This document shows, in pieces, positions 26,401-37,600 of a DNA stretch of 64,000 nt. The notes under the pieces are model-generated. The model was given only the letters and a program-made list of their open reading frames with translations. It was not told where the DNA came from and did not search any database. Position numbers and translations under genes: made by a program. Every line of letters starts with the position of its first letter. The stretch's first letter is position 1. Origin of the DNA: Citrus sinensis (lineage: Eukaryota; Streptophyta; Magnoliopsida; Sapindales; Rutaceae); the NCBI RefSeq assembly GCF_022201045.2, contig NC_068558.1:50881501-50945500 (forward strand), given 5' to 3'.

Positions 26401-26558
26401 GCAGACCAAATCAGCTCAAATTCCAGACCAAATCAGCACAATTTCCAGACCAAATCAAGCACAAATTGCAGACCAACTCAAGCACAAATTCCAGACAAAT
26501 TCAAGCACAAATTGTAGACCAAATCAGCACAAATTCTAGACCAATTCAAGCACAAATT
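26401..26558. repeat. Minisatellite of 22-23 bp units inside the Pack-MULE
   Basis: Seven consecutive units of the form GCAGACCAAATCAAGCACAA plus ATT are visible, with small differences and two length classes (22 and 23). The array then grades into GCAGACGAAAACGAAGACG. Subterminal arrays of this kind occur in some Mutator-like elements. Confidence 0.85.
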
Positions 26559-27164
26559 GCAGACGAAAACGAAGACGAGAAAACAAAGAGGGGAAGACGA
26601 AAACGAAGAGGAGGGGAACAAGGAAGAAGGGCTGCTTGACTCTAGATCGAATGCGATTGGAGATTTTGTTTTCCCAGCTCTAAAAGGATTTTCCTCAACA
26701 AAGGGCAACAAGAAAGTCATGAAAGAGAGAAGATGAGCCTATTAGCTAGCGGACGAAGGATTTAGCTCTAGAACCGGCTAGGAACCCGAAAAAGAAAGGA
26801 GAATGTGAAAAGCGGATTCCCCTTCTCGTTATCCAATCCGCGGTTGAACAGTTCGAATCTCGACTAAGAATCTATGCTTTTGCAGTCGATTGATGATACA
26901 GAGAGCTTGTTTTTATTTTTTTGTTTTAAAGCTCCGAGAGGTCTCTCTCTCCTCTCCGATTTTGTTTGTTGCTATGCTTTGCTTTTTTAGGAGACACAGA
27001 GCAATAGAGAGAGAGAGAGACGAAAACGAAGACAGGAACGTTTGCTTTTGCTAGGGTGAAACGGTAGCGTTTCATGAAGAAGAGAAAACGACATCGTTTT
27101 GTTTTAATTTTCGGGGTTTGACCCGGAATTTGACCCGGGGTAAATAGCAGAACTCTTAAAGAAG

Positions 27165-29475
27165 TAGTAGAAAATGTTTCATTCGAAAACCCAAAAGGAC
27201 GATATTTTAAAGTTTCTTTAAATCCTGACCGTTGTAACAACATGCGTTACGTTGAATCTCACGGTTCTGCCCGCTGCTCCACGTTGGAGTTGGAGTTGGA
27301 GCTGGACCCCCTTGTCGTATTCATATAAAAGAAGGAGAGTCGAAGAATTCTACTCTGAGGCCGGTAATGGATTTGGCCCACGTGATTGTCGGCGAGAAAT
27401 GCTAAAAACAGTCATCATCATCACTGGCTTCTTTCTCTTATTCATCTATTTCGGTATAAATGCTGAATCGCTGGACTAATTCTTTTCAACTCCATTTTAA
27501 TCTTGCTTTTTCATGCCTGTCAAATGAAAAATGCCGTTTGTTTCAAAAAGATCTTAATTTCTACATGGTGATAGCCTTGCTGGCTAGTAATTCAAGATAT
27601 GTATGAGTGAAAGCTATTAGTAATCGAACTCCCAAATGGCTCAGCCACTTGTGTTCTATACTTTGATAATGTAGAATTGAGAATCTGTTCAAAATTATCA
27701 TAAATTGTTTTATATATGATGATATTTGATTCAATTTTGACTCTTCCCTCCTGACACTGCCAAGTGTCCAACTGGCCAATTTAAGGTGACCATGTGAAGT
27801 GGCTGAGAATTGAGATGGCGTTGGACCAAGGAAAAAAACAAACCACCATAGGTCAGAATTTATAATTCATCATGATGATGATAATACAGATGCATACTAG
27901 CTAGTGTCTTGTGATGATGATGGAGAAGAAGATGAGGCCAAAATGGGTTTCATTCTCCAAATAGACGAGCATGTCTTTTGCTACTCAATTACTTGTAGGA
28001 TTGTGTCAAAACAATAGCCTAATCTCATTGACTAACTACTCCCCCAGCTTCATTCTCTTCCAATTTCCCCACTCCTTTGATCTCGTGGCTTCTCCTTCTG
28101 CGCAACCGCCCACATGTGCTTAATTTGCACTTGGAATTCCATTTGCCTTTACGATAGCTTCTAAATTTTTTCAACTTTGGCTTACTCGAATGTTAGAAAC
28201 TGAGTGCGGCTAAATTTTTGCAATTGCGCATGCTTTCATATAAATGCAAATGATTAAGCATACTGGGGGGAAGAAATTAAGTCCAAGTTTTGTGTTTGCA
28301 CTTGGAGGGCCTAAGACTTAAATATATTTTCTTGTGAAAAAGCAGACCAATTACAAGGTTATGCTTGCTTTTGAAACACATCCTTCTAACACACCATGTG
28401 CAAGGTTTAATTTTTAAAAAGGAGAAAGGCTTTTGATTTTGACCATACCACATATACTTAGCCAATGTGCATAAATCTCTATTCATGTTAGTTACAAAAA
28501 CACCCTTTTTATCATTATAAACTCGAAGTAAAGTGCGTCAAATAATGCTCAAGGTTTACTGAATAAAAAGCATGTAATCAAGGACTTTTGACTTAGTTGG
28601 TCCACTAGTTAGGTTGGGATCAACTTTGACTTTTTGATGCTATTCTTGTTTTTTTTTTTTTTGTCTTAACTAAGAGGTATCATGAGGAGGACCTCAACTG
28701 TGAGAGGTACCTTTAAGCCTATACCACAACTCAGACTAGAAGTCCCCGCTCGAATCGAGAGGCACAAGTTCTCCCAACAAAGGCAATTTTCCTGCGACTC
28801 GAATTAGGGAGCAAACCCAGTCAAGCCACTTAAGGGGACTCTGGTGATGGCTATTCTTGTTAGTATTACACATTATCATTCTTTTGAAATTACATTGGCA
28901 GATTTATTTGACAAGTCATGAAACCAAGGATTCTCCATTTTCTTAGTTAATTACAATTATCGTTAGCTGGATCTATTACTCAATTAGATCATATGCAAAC
29001 TAATTCAAATTAAACATAGTTAGACGTGTTAATGTATCATTGATAATGGAAGAAGCAAGATTGGTAATATCTCTAGTATTGCTGTTCTTGTGTGAACCCT
29101 TGAAAGACTGCGATCTTTCATTTCGGGTTACGTAAGGGAATAGAAAGTAATATGCACGCGAGAACTGAATTTAAAATTAAGATAACAAATGAATAATTGC
29201 AGTCCTTTTCTGTGTGCCCAAGAGCCAATAGCCTGCAGGTTCTCCCTTTAGAAGCTTTAAAAAGTAAGAAAAGGCCAAAGAAATTAAAGAAGAGAAAACA
29301 TTGCCCTCTCATCTCATCGGATTGGTAGGATTGTTTTGTTTCTGTATTTCTCGTCCATCATTAAACTTTAGTAATCATGATTCATGGGCCCGCGTGCCAT
29401 CATTACGGTGAAAGCCGTCTCTCTCTCTCTTTCTCTCCCCTCGTGTACAAATTAAACACTCTCTCTGTTCCCCAC
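27165..29475. other. Intergenic region upstream of the ZPR gene
   Basis: This gap holds one SINE (28651-28849) and otherwise no supported gene. At 27399-27479 there is a 26-codon hydrophobic open frame beginning with an ATG, of unknown meaning. From about 29420 to 29475 the sequence turns CT-rich, typical of a plant core promoter region. A GATGATGATG-type short repeat occurs near 27870-27930. Confidence 0.5.
28651..28849 (-). mobile_element. SINE retroposon (minus-strand orientation) with target duplication
   Basis: A 12-bp duplication GCTATTCTTGTT flanks the element (28639-28650 and 28850-28861). On the plus strand it begins with a poly-T run (28651-28662), the reverse complement of a poly-A tail. 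Read on the minus strand the body starts with GTGGCTTGACTGGG, a plausible Pol III box A, and contains GATTCGAGCGG, a plausible box B. At 199 bp it fits a tRNA-derived SINE. No coding capacity. Confidence 0.8.
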
Positions 29476-29482
29476 TATATAG
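29476..29482 (+). promoter_or_regulatory. Candidate TATA box of the ZPR gene
   Basis: TATATAG in a CT-rich context lies about 180 bases before the proposed ZPR start codon. The call is based on sequence and position only. Confidence 0.4.
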
Positions 29483-29661
29483 CTCACATTTTCTCCTAGC
29501 ATCCGTATACATTCATCTATCGTATCAGAAACTACTCATCTATCCCCCATATATAACTCACTGGATCTCTGATCTTTTAGGTTCCTCTCAGTTTTAATTT
29601 TTAACCCTATTTATTATACACTATATATGTTTGAGTGCGCGCTTGAACTTCTGCAGGCTTG

Positions 29662-30117
29662 ATGACTCCATCTCTATGCAGTGGTTGCTTATTGCATTTT
29701 GCTTATAGACGCCCATGTCGACGACACAATTTTCGGGTACGCCGCTTAAATAGGTAATTAATTTCACCATCGTGATCGTCATTAAATAACTCACAACCCG
29801 GCCGGCTTTCTCTCTCGTTCTCTCTGCATTCACACACACATATACACGTAATACGTGCATCGATCGATGTTTAATTCTAAAATTAAATTACATAATTTAA
29901 ATACAGGGGGAGAAGATTATCATCAGCATTAAACGAGACGATGGAGCTAAAGAGAAAGAACCTGAAGCTGTACATGGAGAACCAGAGCCTCATCAAAGAG
30001 AATGAAAAGCTGAGAAACAAAGCTCTTCTTCTTCACCAAGAGAATCAGGCGTTGTTATCTCAGTCACTATTCAACTTACGATTAATTAGTTCGATCCCTC
30101 TTCCCTTTTTCCCCTAA
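29662..30117 (+). CDS. ZPR1: LITTLE ZIPPER (ZPR1/2-like) microprotein
   Basis: ZPR proteins are small leucine-zipper microproteins that pair with HD-ZIP III transcription factors and block their DNA binding, in a feedback loop that shapes leaf polarity and the shoot meristem. I propose two exons, 29662-29753 and 29907-30117, giving 100 residues. The intron has good borders (AG|GTAATT and ATACAG|GGGG) and joins in phase. The N-terminus is basic (RRPCRRHNFRVRRLNRGRR). It is followed by the family core with heptad leucines: KNLKLYMENQSLIKENEKL, then ALLLHQENQALLSQ. The core is unmistakable. The downstream ATG at 29941 would give a 58-residue alternative with the zipper alone. The C-terminus after ALLSQ is short and unlike the usual QLQKK continuation. 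ZPR genes are usually activated by HD-ZIP III proteins; no such site was checked here. Confidence 0.82.
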
Positions 30118-31589
30118 TTAACCATACAACGTCTGCATGATCATGAAGATGCATGAATTATAAGGAAGGAAGCTTATATGCAACATCAACATGCATGCGT
30201 GCACGGTCAATTTGAGGCTAGCCTACCCTGTCGTATTGTCGTCCCTTCTTTATCAACCTTGTTCTTAATTTCCACGATATTCTTATTATTATCGATTCTT
30301 AAGGGTAATATTGTAATTTACGTGTAATTAGTATATGGAAGCGAGCTTAAGCTATCTGATGTTATATATATATATATATTCTGTAGTTCGTTCATTTTAT
30401 ATTAATTAGAGTGTGCATGAGTAGACTTACCTTGATTTTGTAACAGGAAATGAGAATTTTGATTGAATTGGTGACGATATTAATTAAGCATCGGCATTCG
30501 GCGATCAGTAGATAAGAATATATTCATTATTTCTTTTCCACTGAAGCTTTTCCAGGACCAAACAGCTCAGCTATAACCTCACTTGTGGCTGGCTGGCTAC
30601 TTGCTAGAAAATTCATCGAGCAGAGATGATATTTGACCCCCTTAATTTATCTTATTTACCTCTATTTTTTAGTTAATTTCATTAAAAATTTTAAACTAAT
30701 CTTTATCTCTTAATATATGCCCTACTAAATCTTTAATTTACTCTTATTATCATTTATATCTTTTTCTCAAGCACCCACTATATAAAACTAATAACATCTA
30801 TTTTTAAAAAAGAAAAAGAAAAAGAAAAATCTCTCATAATCATTATAATCTCTCTTTTTCTTTTTAGAAGTTTTATCTATTGTTGCTATAACCACAAAAA
30901 AAAAAAGATTTGATACTTGTTCATATTCTTTATTAAGTACTGTAAATTAAATTCTTCTATGATTACAAAAGTAGAGTATGCAATATGAAAAAAAATTAGG
31001 GTTTAAAAATTTGAATTAGCTAAATTAAATATTAATACAAATACCAGGAGGGTGCACTTAAGGTATTTACCTTTTTAAGAAATTTTATATAAGGATAAAA
31101 TTGAGAGTAGCAAAAACTGATTAGTGAAGATTTGTGAAAGAGTCAAAGATTACAATTCTTTGTCAAGACAGATATAGCTAAGAAGCCCCAAATGCCCCAG
31201 TTCATAGTAGCCCAAGGTTATATATTATGGGCTTCATGTGTTGAGCCCAATAAAAGGCTAGCCTATTGCTCCTTATCCAGTTCTGATGAGTAATGGATTA
31301 TTATTTTTTCTTTTTCTGATAGTATTGGATAATGGAGAATTAGGTATAAAGTTAGCAACAAATCAGATACAAAATTTGATATAAAAAAAAAGGACAACAT
31401 AATATGTATTCTTGGTCTTTTAATGGGAGATCCATAATTTTCTAACATTCAAGAGGGAGGCGCTGATGGTTAAAGCACGTGGAGCCCCCAGCTCTTGATT
31501 AATTGCAACTGAAGAAAGACAGAGACTGCATATTATTTGATGCCAGACGGTTTTGGATAAATTCGAAGTATGCCTCAACCAGTTTAATT

Positions 31590-31731
31590 CGGGGTTTGGC
31601 TACGGTGTAACTGTAGTACTGTGATACAATTTAATCCGCCGTTGGATGCACTTAAATGGGTGGGATCCACTAGCATCCAACGGCTGGATGCAATTGTGGC
31701 ACGGTACCACAGTTGCACCACAAATTTTTCC
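31590..31731. mobile_element. Short foldback MITE (about 142 bp)
   Basis: Nearly the whole element is one imperfect palindrome. The left arm (GTGTAACTGTAGTACTGTG, then ACAATT and CCGTTGGATGC) matches the reverse complement of the right arm (GTGCAACTGTGGTACCGTG, ACAATTG, CCGTTGGATGC). TTAATT occurs on both sides (31584-31589 and 31732-31737) and may be the target duplication. It has no coding capacity, and the superfamily is uncertain. Confidence 0.75.
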
Positions 31732-32022
31732 TTAATTATAACAAAAGAAAAAAGAATTTATTTCAAATTATTATGAGAAAATTACATTAACCTTGAAACT
31801 TACAATTATTCTTTGGTTGTTTGATTAAATTTATGATTAATGAAACTTATTAAGCCTGAATAAAATTTTTTTAAAATGGCCTTATTTGACTTATTTAAAT
31901 TTTTTATAATTAGGTTTTTTAGTAATTAGACTTATTTAATTTATTTAATCTTCTGACAATTGGGTTTTTTCGACTTATTAAATTTCCAACCGACATACTC
32001 TCTAGCAGTTAGATATATTCAA

Positions 32023-32643
32023 GGGGTAATTTTTAAAAACCTCCTTTGAGGTTTGAGCTTGTTGCAAGTAGATGACGAGAATCTGTTTATTTATAAAAAA
32101 AACTCCCTACCGTTAGTTAATTTTAACATTGATCGTTAGTTGACTGTGCAAAGACAATATTGCCCTTAACAACAGTTTGTAAACTGACATAACTAAAAAA
32201 AAAAAACTAAAATTGTTGGTGCGAAAAGCACAAACCCTATTTTTTGACAATTTTATCCTTGTCAATTCCAAAGATTTACAATATCATAGGTAAAGATTAT
32301 GACTATTTCATTTTCAAGTTTTTAATTTTATCTTTCTTGTAGGAACTTTAAGAAAATATTAATAATTTAAAGAGGATTTTTCAAGTTTTTAATTTTATCT
32401 TTCTTGTATGAACTTTAAGAAAATGTCAATAATTTAAAGAGGGTAAAATAACCAGCAATTTTAGTTTTTTTTTTAGTTATTTCCATCTACAAACTGTTGT
32501 TAAGGATAATATTGTCTTTACACAGTCAACTAACGGTCAATGTTAAAATTAACTGATAGTAGAGGTTTTTTTACAAATAAACATATTCTCGCCATCTACT
32601 TACAACAAGCCCAAATCTCAAGGGAGATTTTTAAAAATTACTC
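32023..32643. mobile_element. MULE-type MITE (621 bp) with long inverted repeats and 9-bp target duplication
   Basis: A perfect 9-bp duplication TATATTCAA flanks it (32014-32022 and 32644-32652). The ends GGGGTAATTTTTAAAAACC and, in reverse complement, GAGTAATTTTTAAAAATC open inverted repeats of about 170-190 bp. The arms include AACAGTTTGT, TTAGTTGACTGTG and their complements. The 9-bp duplication and long arms point to a Mutator-derived non-autonomous element. A 67-bp tandem duplication lies between the arms. No open frame of interest. Confidence 0.87.
32311..32440. repeat. 67-bp tandem duplication inside the MULE-MITE
   Basis: Two copies start at 32311 and 32378 with TTTTCAAGTTTTTAATTTTA and run to AATAATTTAAAGAGG. 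They differ at about three positions, so the duplication is younger than much of the surrounding region. Confidence 0.85.
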
Positions 32644-33219
32644 TATATTCAAGACATTTGGAATGGGATCTCCAATATGTGGACCAAGACCTTTCTTCCA
32701 GGACTTTCTTTTACTCCATCAACTTAGTGATATCATCCTTATATTGATGACATCATATATTTTTTATATATGATTTTAGTTCAGGCTAGGAATACTATGA
32801 GAGCTTTTTTTTAAGAGTGATTTTGCGGATGATGGGGATTGAGTTACTACGAGACATGTTTTTAGAGATGGATGGAGTTAGGACAGTCCTGAAAACAAAG
32901 AAGATAGCCATTAAATGTGACGTTGATAGTGGCTTGCAATGGCACTCTACGATTAAGTCAATGAAAATTGAAAAAGATAATATGTTTTGAAAAGACCTTA
33001 AAATAAAAGAGAGATTAAAAGTTGTAAGACTAAGAAAAATCTTTTTTTGCTTATGAAATTGACCTGACTTTATGAAAGGAGTGCCCCTGAGGGCATGTTT
33101 GTGTCTTTTTGGGTACGTGGTGAGTTGTCATAAGTTATTCATCTCCTTAAGTAGTAGTTGTGGAGTAATTTGACTATTTAAATTACATCCTTTGGGCTCT
33201 TTAAGTTGGACACATGTTA

Positions 33220-33549
33220 CCAATGGGCCTTTGGTCCAATGGGAGAAGCCCTGCACTTACAATGTTGAGTGCAATGGTTCGAGCCTCCATAAGAGCATTA
33301 TGGAGGTTAGTTTCAGTTCTTCCTCAATTATCAATTAATTGAGTGGAGACAGTCTCTCCCTTACGAAATGTGAGTGGAGCAGGCACCCCTCGAATATTAG
33401 AGAGGGTTTAAAATATCTGGGCATATACTTCAGTGTGTCAATGTATGATGGTGGTCCCAGTTATATAGTATGATTGTAAATATTAATTGTAATGTCTGAT
33501 GTAATGTCAGTAATATCTGTGTATAACAGACTTCAAAAAAAAAAAAAAA
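33220..33549 (+). mobile_element. Full-length tRNA-derived SINE with 17-bp target duplication
   Basis: The perfect duplication AAGTTGGACACATGTTA occurs at 33203-33219 and 33548-33564. The 5' part contains a Pol III box A-like TGGTCCAATGGGAG and a clear box B GGTTCGAGCC about 45 bases later. This is followed by an unrelated body of about 220 bases and a pure poly-A tail of 15 (33535-33549, overlapping the duplication by two bases). This is the full signature of a SINE mobilised by LINE machinery. The intact duplication and tail suggest a young insertion. Confidence 0.92.
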
Positions 33550-34620
33550 GTTGGACACATGTTAGCTGCAAGATTGTATCCAATGACAGCATGTCTTAAC
33601 CTCCAATCAATTTATTTCAAACGATTCAATTAAGTTGAGGGAGCTGTTGACTTCACTAATAGTGATTCGAGTTGTAGTTGATATATTTTCTTTTTTTATT
33701 CTTAGTGTATGTGACTGTTTGAGAGATATTTTAGAGTAATCTTGAAAAGAATCATACTATGCTAATGTGCGGCAATTTTAGTGGAAGAAGTATCACCGGC
33801 AATGATCTTCTAATGACATGTGATAACTTAAGTTATTTTGGGATACATTTTCTACACATTTTATGCTATTAAGGTGGCTTATATTTTCTTCTAGAAATCT
33901 TTTTATTTTATCTTTATTCTTTCAATTTCCTCTTAGGGTATATTAGATATATGACTATTGAGTATGTGTCACATGACCCAAATTTCACCGCCAGCATATT
34001 CCTTTTTACTTTTTACTTTTCTTATTAGAACACTAACCAAGCCACGTTGCAATCATTTTGATTAACTCCTAAGACTACAAGTAACCGTAAACTTGAGAAC
34101 GCAAAGCAATGTCCTGCGAGAGAGCGGAACTACAAAGCCGGCGTTTTAAAACGGTCTCAATCGTGGCATAAAAGAATGGATAAACTGGTCATTTGACATA
34201 ACACGCCGCACTAGCGCACTACGGCGCGATTTAAGAGACGCACGACACGACCACGCGACTGGTCTGGCCTCACAGAAGAGATTTACCGATACAGGCACAA
34301 CTAGTAGCAGTAGTTTCTGGAACCACAGTTAATAAACGACAAAGAGAAGAATATTTTAGTAATTTGACACACAATCAATGTTGACCCACTAACCTTCGAC
34401 CGTCTGTCTGTCTCTTCCCAAGTCCGCCAACACAGTGGCCCCCACTCTCCATCATCACTTTGTTTGAACTTCGTACCCAGCGACAGAGAACCCCCAAATC
34501 TTGAACCGTCCTGTATGCCTCTCTTTGAATGACAAAAAGTTTAAAAAAAATAAAATAAAATAAAAAACCTCGAACTCGAACTAACAACAAATAGAATTTT
34601 GAGGTAGTAGCGAAGAAGTG

Positions 34621-37600
34621 ATGGCTTCGACTGCATGTAGAAATGGTATTGTACAGAAGGGAAATTCGAAATCATCCTCTTTCAAATCTAGGCCTCATCC
34701 CTCTCCCTCATTGGGATCGGCTATTCGCCGCAGCAGTTCCGCATCTTATGCTGGAAATGACGGAGGTCAGTTTCATTTGTTCTGTTTGATTTTTGTCTCA
34801 ATAGTTACTTTTAATGTCTCAAGCTGCTGATTTTTTGGCGCTTATAGTGCCTGGAAGAGTTAGGGTGGCAGTGAGATTGCGGCCTCGAAATGCAGAAGAG
34901 ACCGTAGCAGATGCCGATTTTGCTGATTGTGTCGAGCTGCAGACAGAGGTGGTCTCATTCTCATTTTAATTGCTGAGTTTGTGTGTGATTGTTAAAATTT
35001 CTCTTTGATTCTTATATATTGTGTTTTTGAGCTCTGTGCTAGGTCATAGGCTGCCATTAATCATTTTGGGTTTTTGCTCTACCTCAGCTTAAGAGGTTGA
35101 AACTTCGAAAGAACAATTGGGACTCAGACACTTATGAATTCGATGAGGTTTTTACTGAATCTGCATCACAGAAGCGTGTTTATGAAGTAGTTGCCAAGCC
35201 AGTTGTGGAGGTCTGTTATGGTTGGTATAGTTGTCAATATTTTAACAGCATTTTTCAATCCAGCAATATATGCTTCATTAAGTTTTTTTGTAGACACGGC
35301 ATTATTTTTTTAGCTTCAAAATCATAGCAATATTCCTTTTAGGATATATTATGCATCGTGTAGCAATCTCTTAATTTTTCCTTTTATTCTTGTAGAGTGT
35401 TCTGGATGGTTACAATGGGACTGTTATGGCTTATGGTCAGACGGGGACAGGGAAAACTTTTACACTTGGACGATTGGGAGATGAAGATACCTCCTCTCGT
35501 GGAATCATGGTTCGGTCAATGGAGGATATTTTAGCTGATGTTTCTTTGGAGTCAGATTCTGTCTCTGTCTCATATTTGCAGGTTGTTAGGCCCTTATCAT
35601 GTAACTGTACAATTCTGGTCATTTACCGATTTTTAATCATTTATTACCTTTTTGTTTTCAAGTGCATATCCAATTTGACCTTTTCATTTTTTTTGTAATT
35701 TGTTTCGATCATTTCATAACTTGATGCTTAGTTTCACCTAGTCTGTATAGATCCGAGTTTATTGAATACTTTTGTCTTCTGCATATATTGTAGCTTTATA
35801 TGGAGACCATCCAGGATCTTCTTGATCCAGCAAATGATAATATTTCCATTGTGGAGGATCCGAAAACTGGTGATGTTTCACTACCTGGGGCAACTCTTGT
35901 TCAGATCAGGGACCAACAAAGTTTCACGGAGTTGCTGAGATGGGGGGAAGCTCATCGAGTTGCAGCAAATACAAAACTGAATACTGAATCTTCTCGCAGT
36001 CATGCCATTCTTATGGTGAATAATGATCGTCTTCTATTTCTTTGTTTAATTACCCGTTGATTGGATTAGTTTGTAATCCATATTCTGTTATATGTAAGTA
36101 CACCCACCTCTGTGCAGATACATGTTAAGAGATCAGTTGTAGGAAGGGAAGAAGATCTTTCAAGTGAAATCAACCATGCTTCTCACTTGATAAAACCTTC
36201 AAAACCGCTTGTGCGGAAAAGCAAGCTGGTTGTAGTAGATCTGGCAGGTTCAGAACGTATTCACAAGTCAGGTGCATATTAAAACTTGTGTGTGAGTGTG
36301 TGTGTTTGTTCCCAAGTTATTTTAATATGAATATCTTTCTTTGATTATCTTAAATTTGATCATTGCACTTTGGGAGTCAGAGCTAACTATGTGGTAAAAT
36401 TTTACTCTCTTCCCATTTTGGCAGGAAGTGAGGGGCATATGTTGGAGGAAGCCAAATCTATTAATCTCTCACTTAGTGCTTTAGGAAAGTGCATAAATGC
36501 CCTTGCAGAGAACAGTGCTCATGTGCCACTTCGTGATTCGAAACTGACAAGGTTGCTTAGGGATTCATTTGGAGGTGAGATTCCCTTCAAATTTCACTCA
36601 AGTTTCGACATGTTAAGAATAAAAGAGTTCATAAGATGGTCTCTGTGATCCACGTGTGCTCTTGTTGAATCCTTAATGTACAAATTTACTGTCTTGGTGT
36701 ACATTTTGGTTTCCAACCTTTTACCATGGATCCCTGTTTTTGTTTTGACTGCTATGTATGTCCTTCAAGACATTGAAACTATTTTGAAGGTAATCTTGTG
36801 GTCTCTTTTTACTGTTTCACTTTACAACTGTTATCATTTTGCAGGGACAGCAAGAACCTCATTAATTGTGACCATTGGACCATCTCCACGTCATCGAGGA
36901 GAGACTGCCAGTACCATATTGTTTGGACAGAGGGTGAGTTCAGTTGTATTTACTCTGTATACTGCCTGCCATAGAGCTACTTATTATAGAAGATAGGTCT
37001 TGCGACAAATATTTGATGCTGAAGCACTGCTGCTGGCTTGCTTTTTACCTTTTCCTTGATTTGCTTTATTATTATTTTTTTTTTGGGTTTCTTCTTTGTA
37101 TATGTGATGGTATTTGGTTTGTGTGTATGCCTTGACTAAATTAAGTATGTATGCATGACTACTTTTTATACTTTATGTGTTATGAAGACATGCTTTTTAT
37201 TTATCACAGGCTATGAAGGTGGAGAATATGTTAAAAATAAAGGAAGAGTTTGATTACAAAAGTTTGTCTAGAAGGCTTGAAATACAACTGGACAAGCTCA
37301 TTGTGGAAAACGAAAGACAACAAAAAGCATTTGATGATGAAGTTGAGAGAATACATTTAGAGGCCCAAAATCGTATTTCTGAGGTTGAAAGAAATTTTGC
37401 GGATGCCTTGGAGGTACTCGCTTATTGCTTAAGAAGCCTTTGGAGATTTTTTCCCTTTTTTGCCTGACACTTTCCAAGATTCAATCAGAACTTTGCATTT
37501 CATTCATTAAATGTGTGCCTTTTTGTATTGTTCTATGCACAAACTTTTAAGTTTCATATTGTGTCTCATGTAGAAGGAGAAGCTAAAGTGTCAAATGGAG

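Larger units (their letters stand above)
25858..27155. mobile_element. Pack-MULE (non-autonomous Mutator-like element) with captured gene fragment
   Basis: The element is 1,298 bp and is flanked by a perfect 9-bp target duplication TTAAAGAAG (25849-25857 and 27156-27164), the size typical of Mutator-like elements. The ends are long imperfect inverted repeats of roughly 115-125 bp. Both share TGCTA near the tip, CCCCGGGTCAAA, a second GGGTCAAA box, AAAACG-TGTCGTTTT-like palindromes and ATGAAACG. The interior has no transposase frame. It carries a minus-strand pentatricopeptide fragment next to the left repeat, a 22-23-bp minisatellite (26401-26558) and several GACGAAAACGAAGA motifs. By definition an element with MULE ends and host gene sequence is a Pack-MULE. 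It lies between the FHA and ZPR genes. Terminus and duplication are read directly; class is inferred from them. Confidence 0.88.
30118..34620. other. Transposon-rich intergenic region between ZPR and kinesin genes
   Basis: No gene is supported here. It contains three distinct small transposons, annotated separately (31590, 32023 and 33220), a TA microsatellite near 30364-30380, and poly-A-rich filler. The stretch 34080-34620 is more GC-rich, with CGCG-type motifs around 34200-34260, and is the likely kinesin promoter and 5' UTR. Confidence 0.55.
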
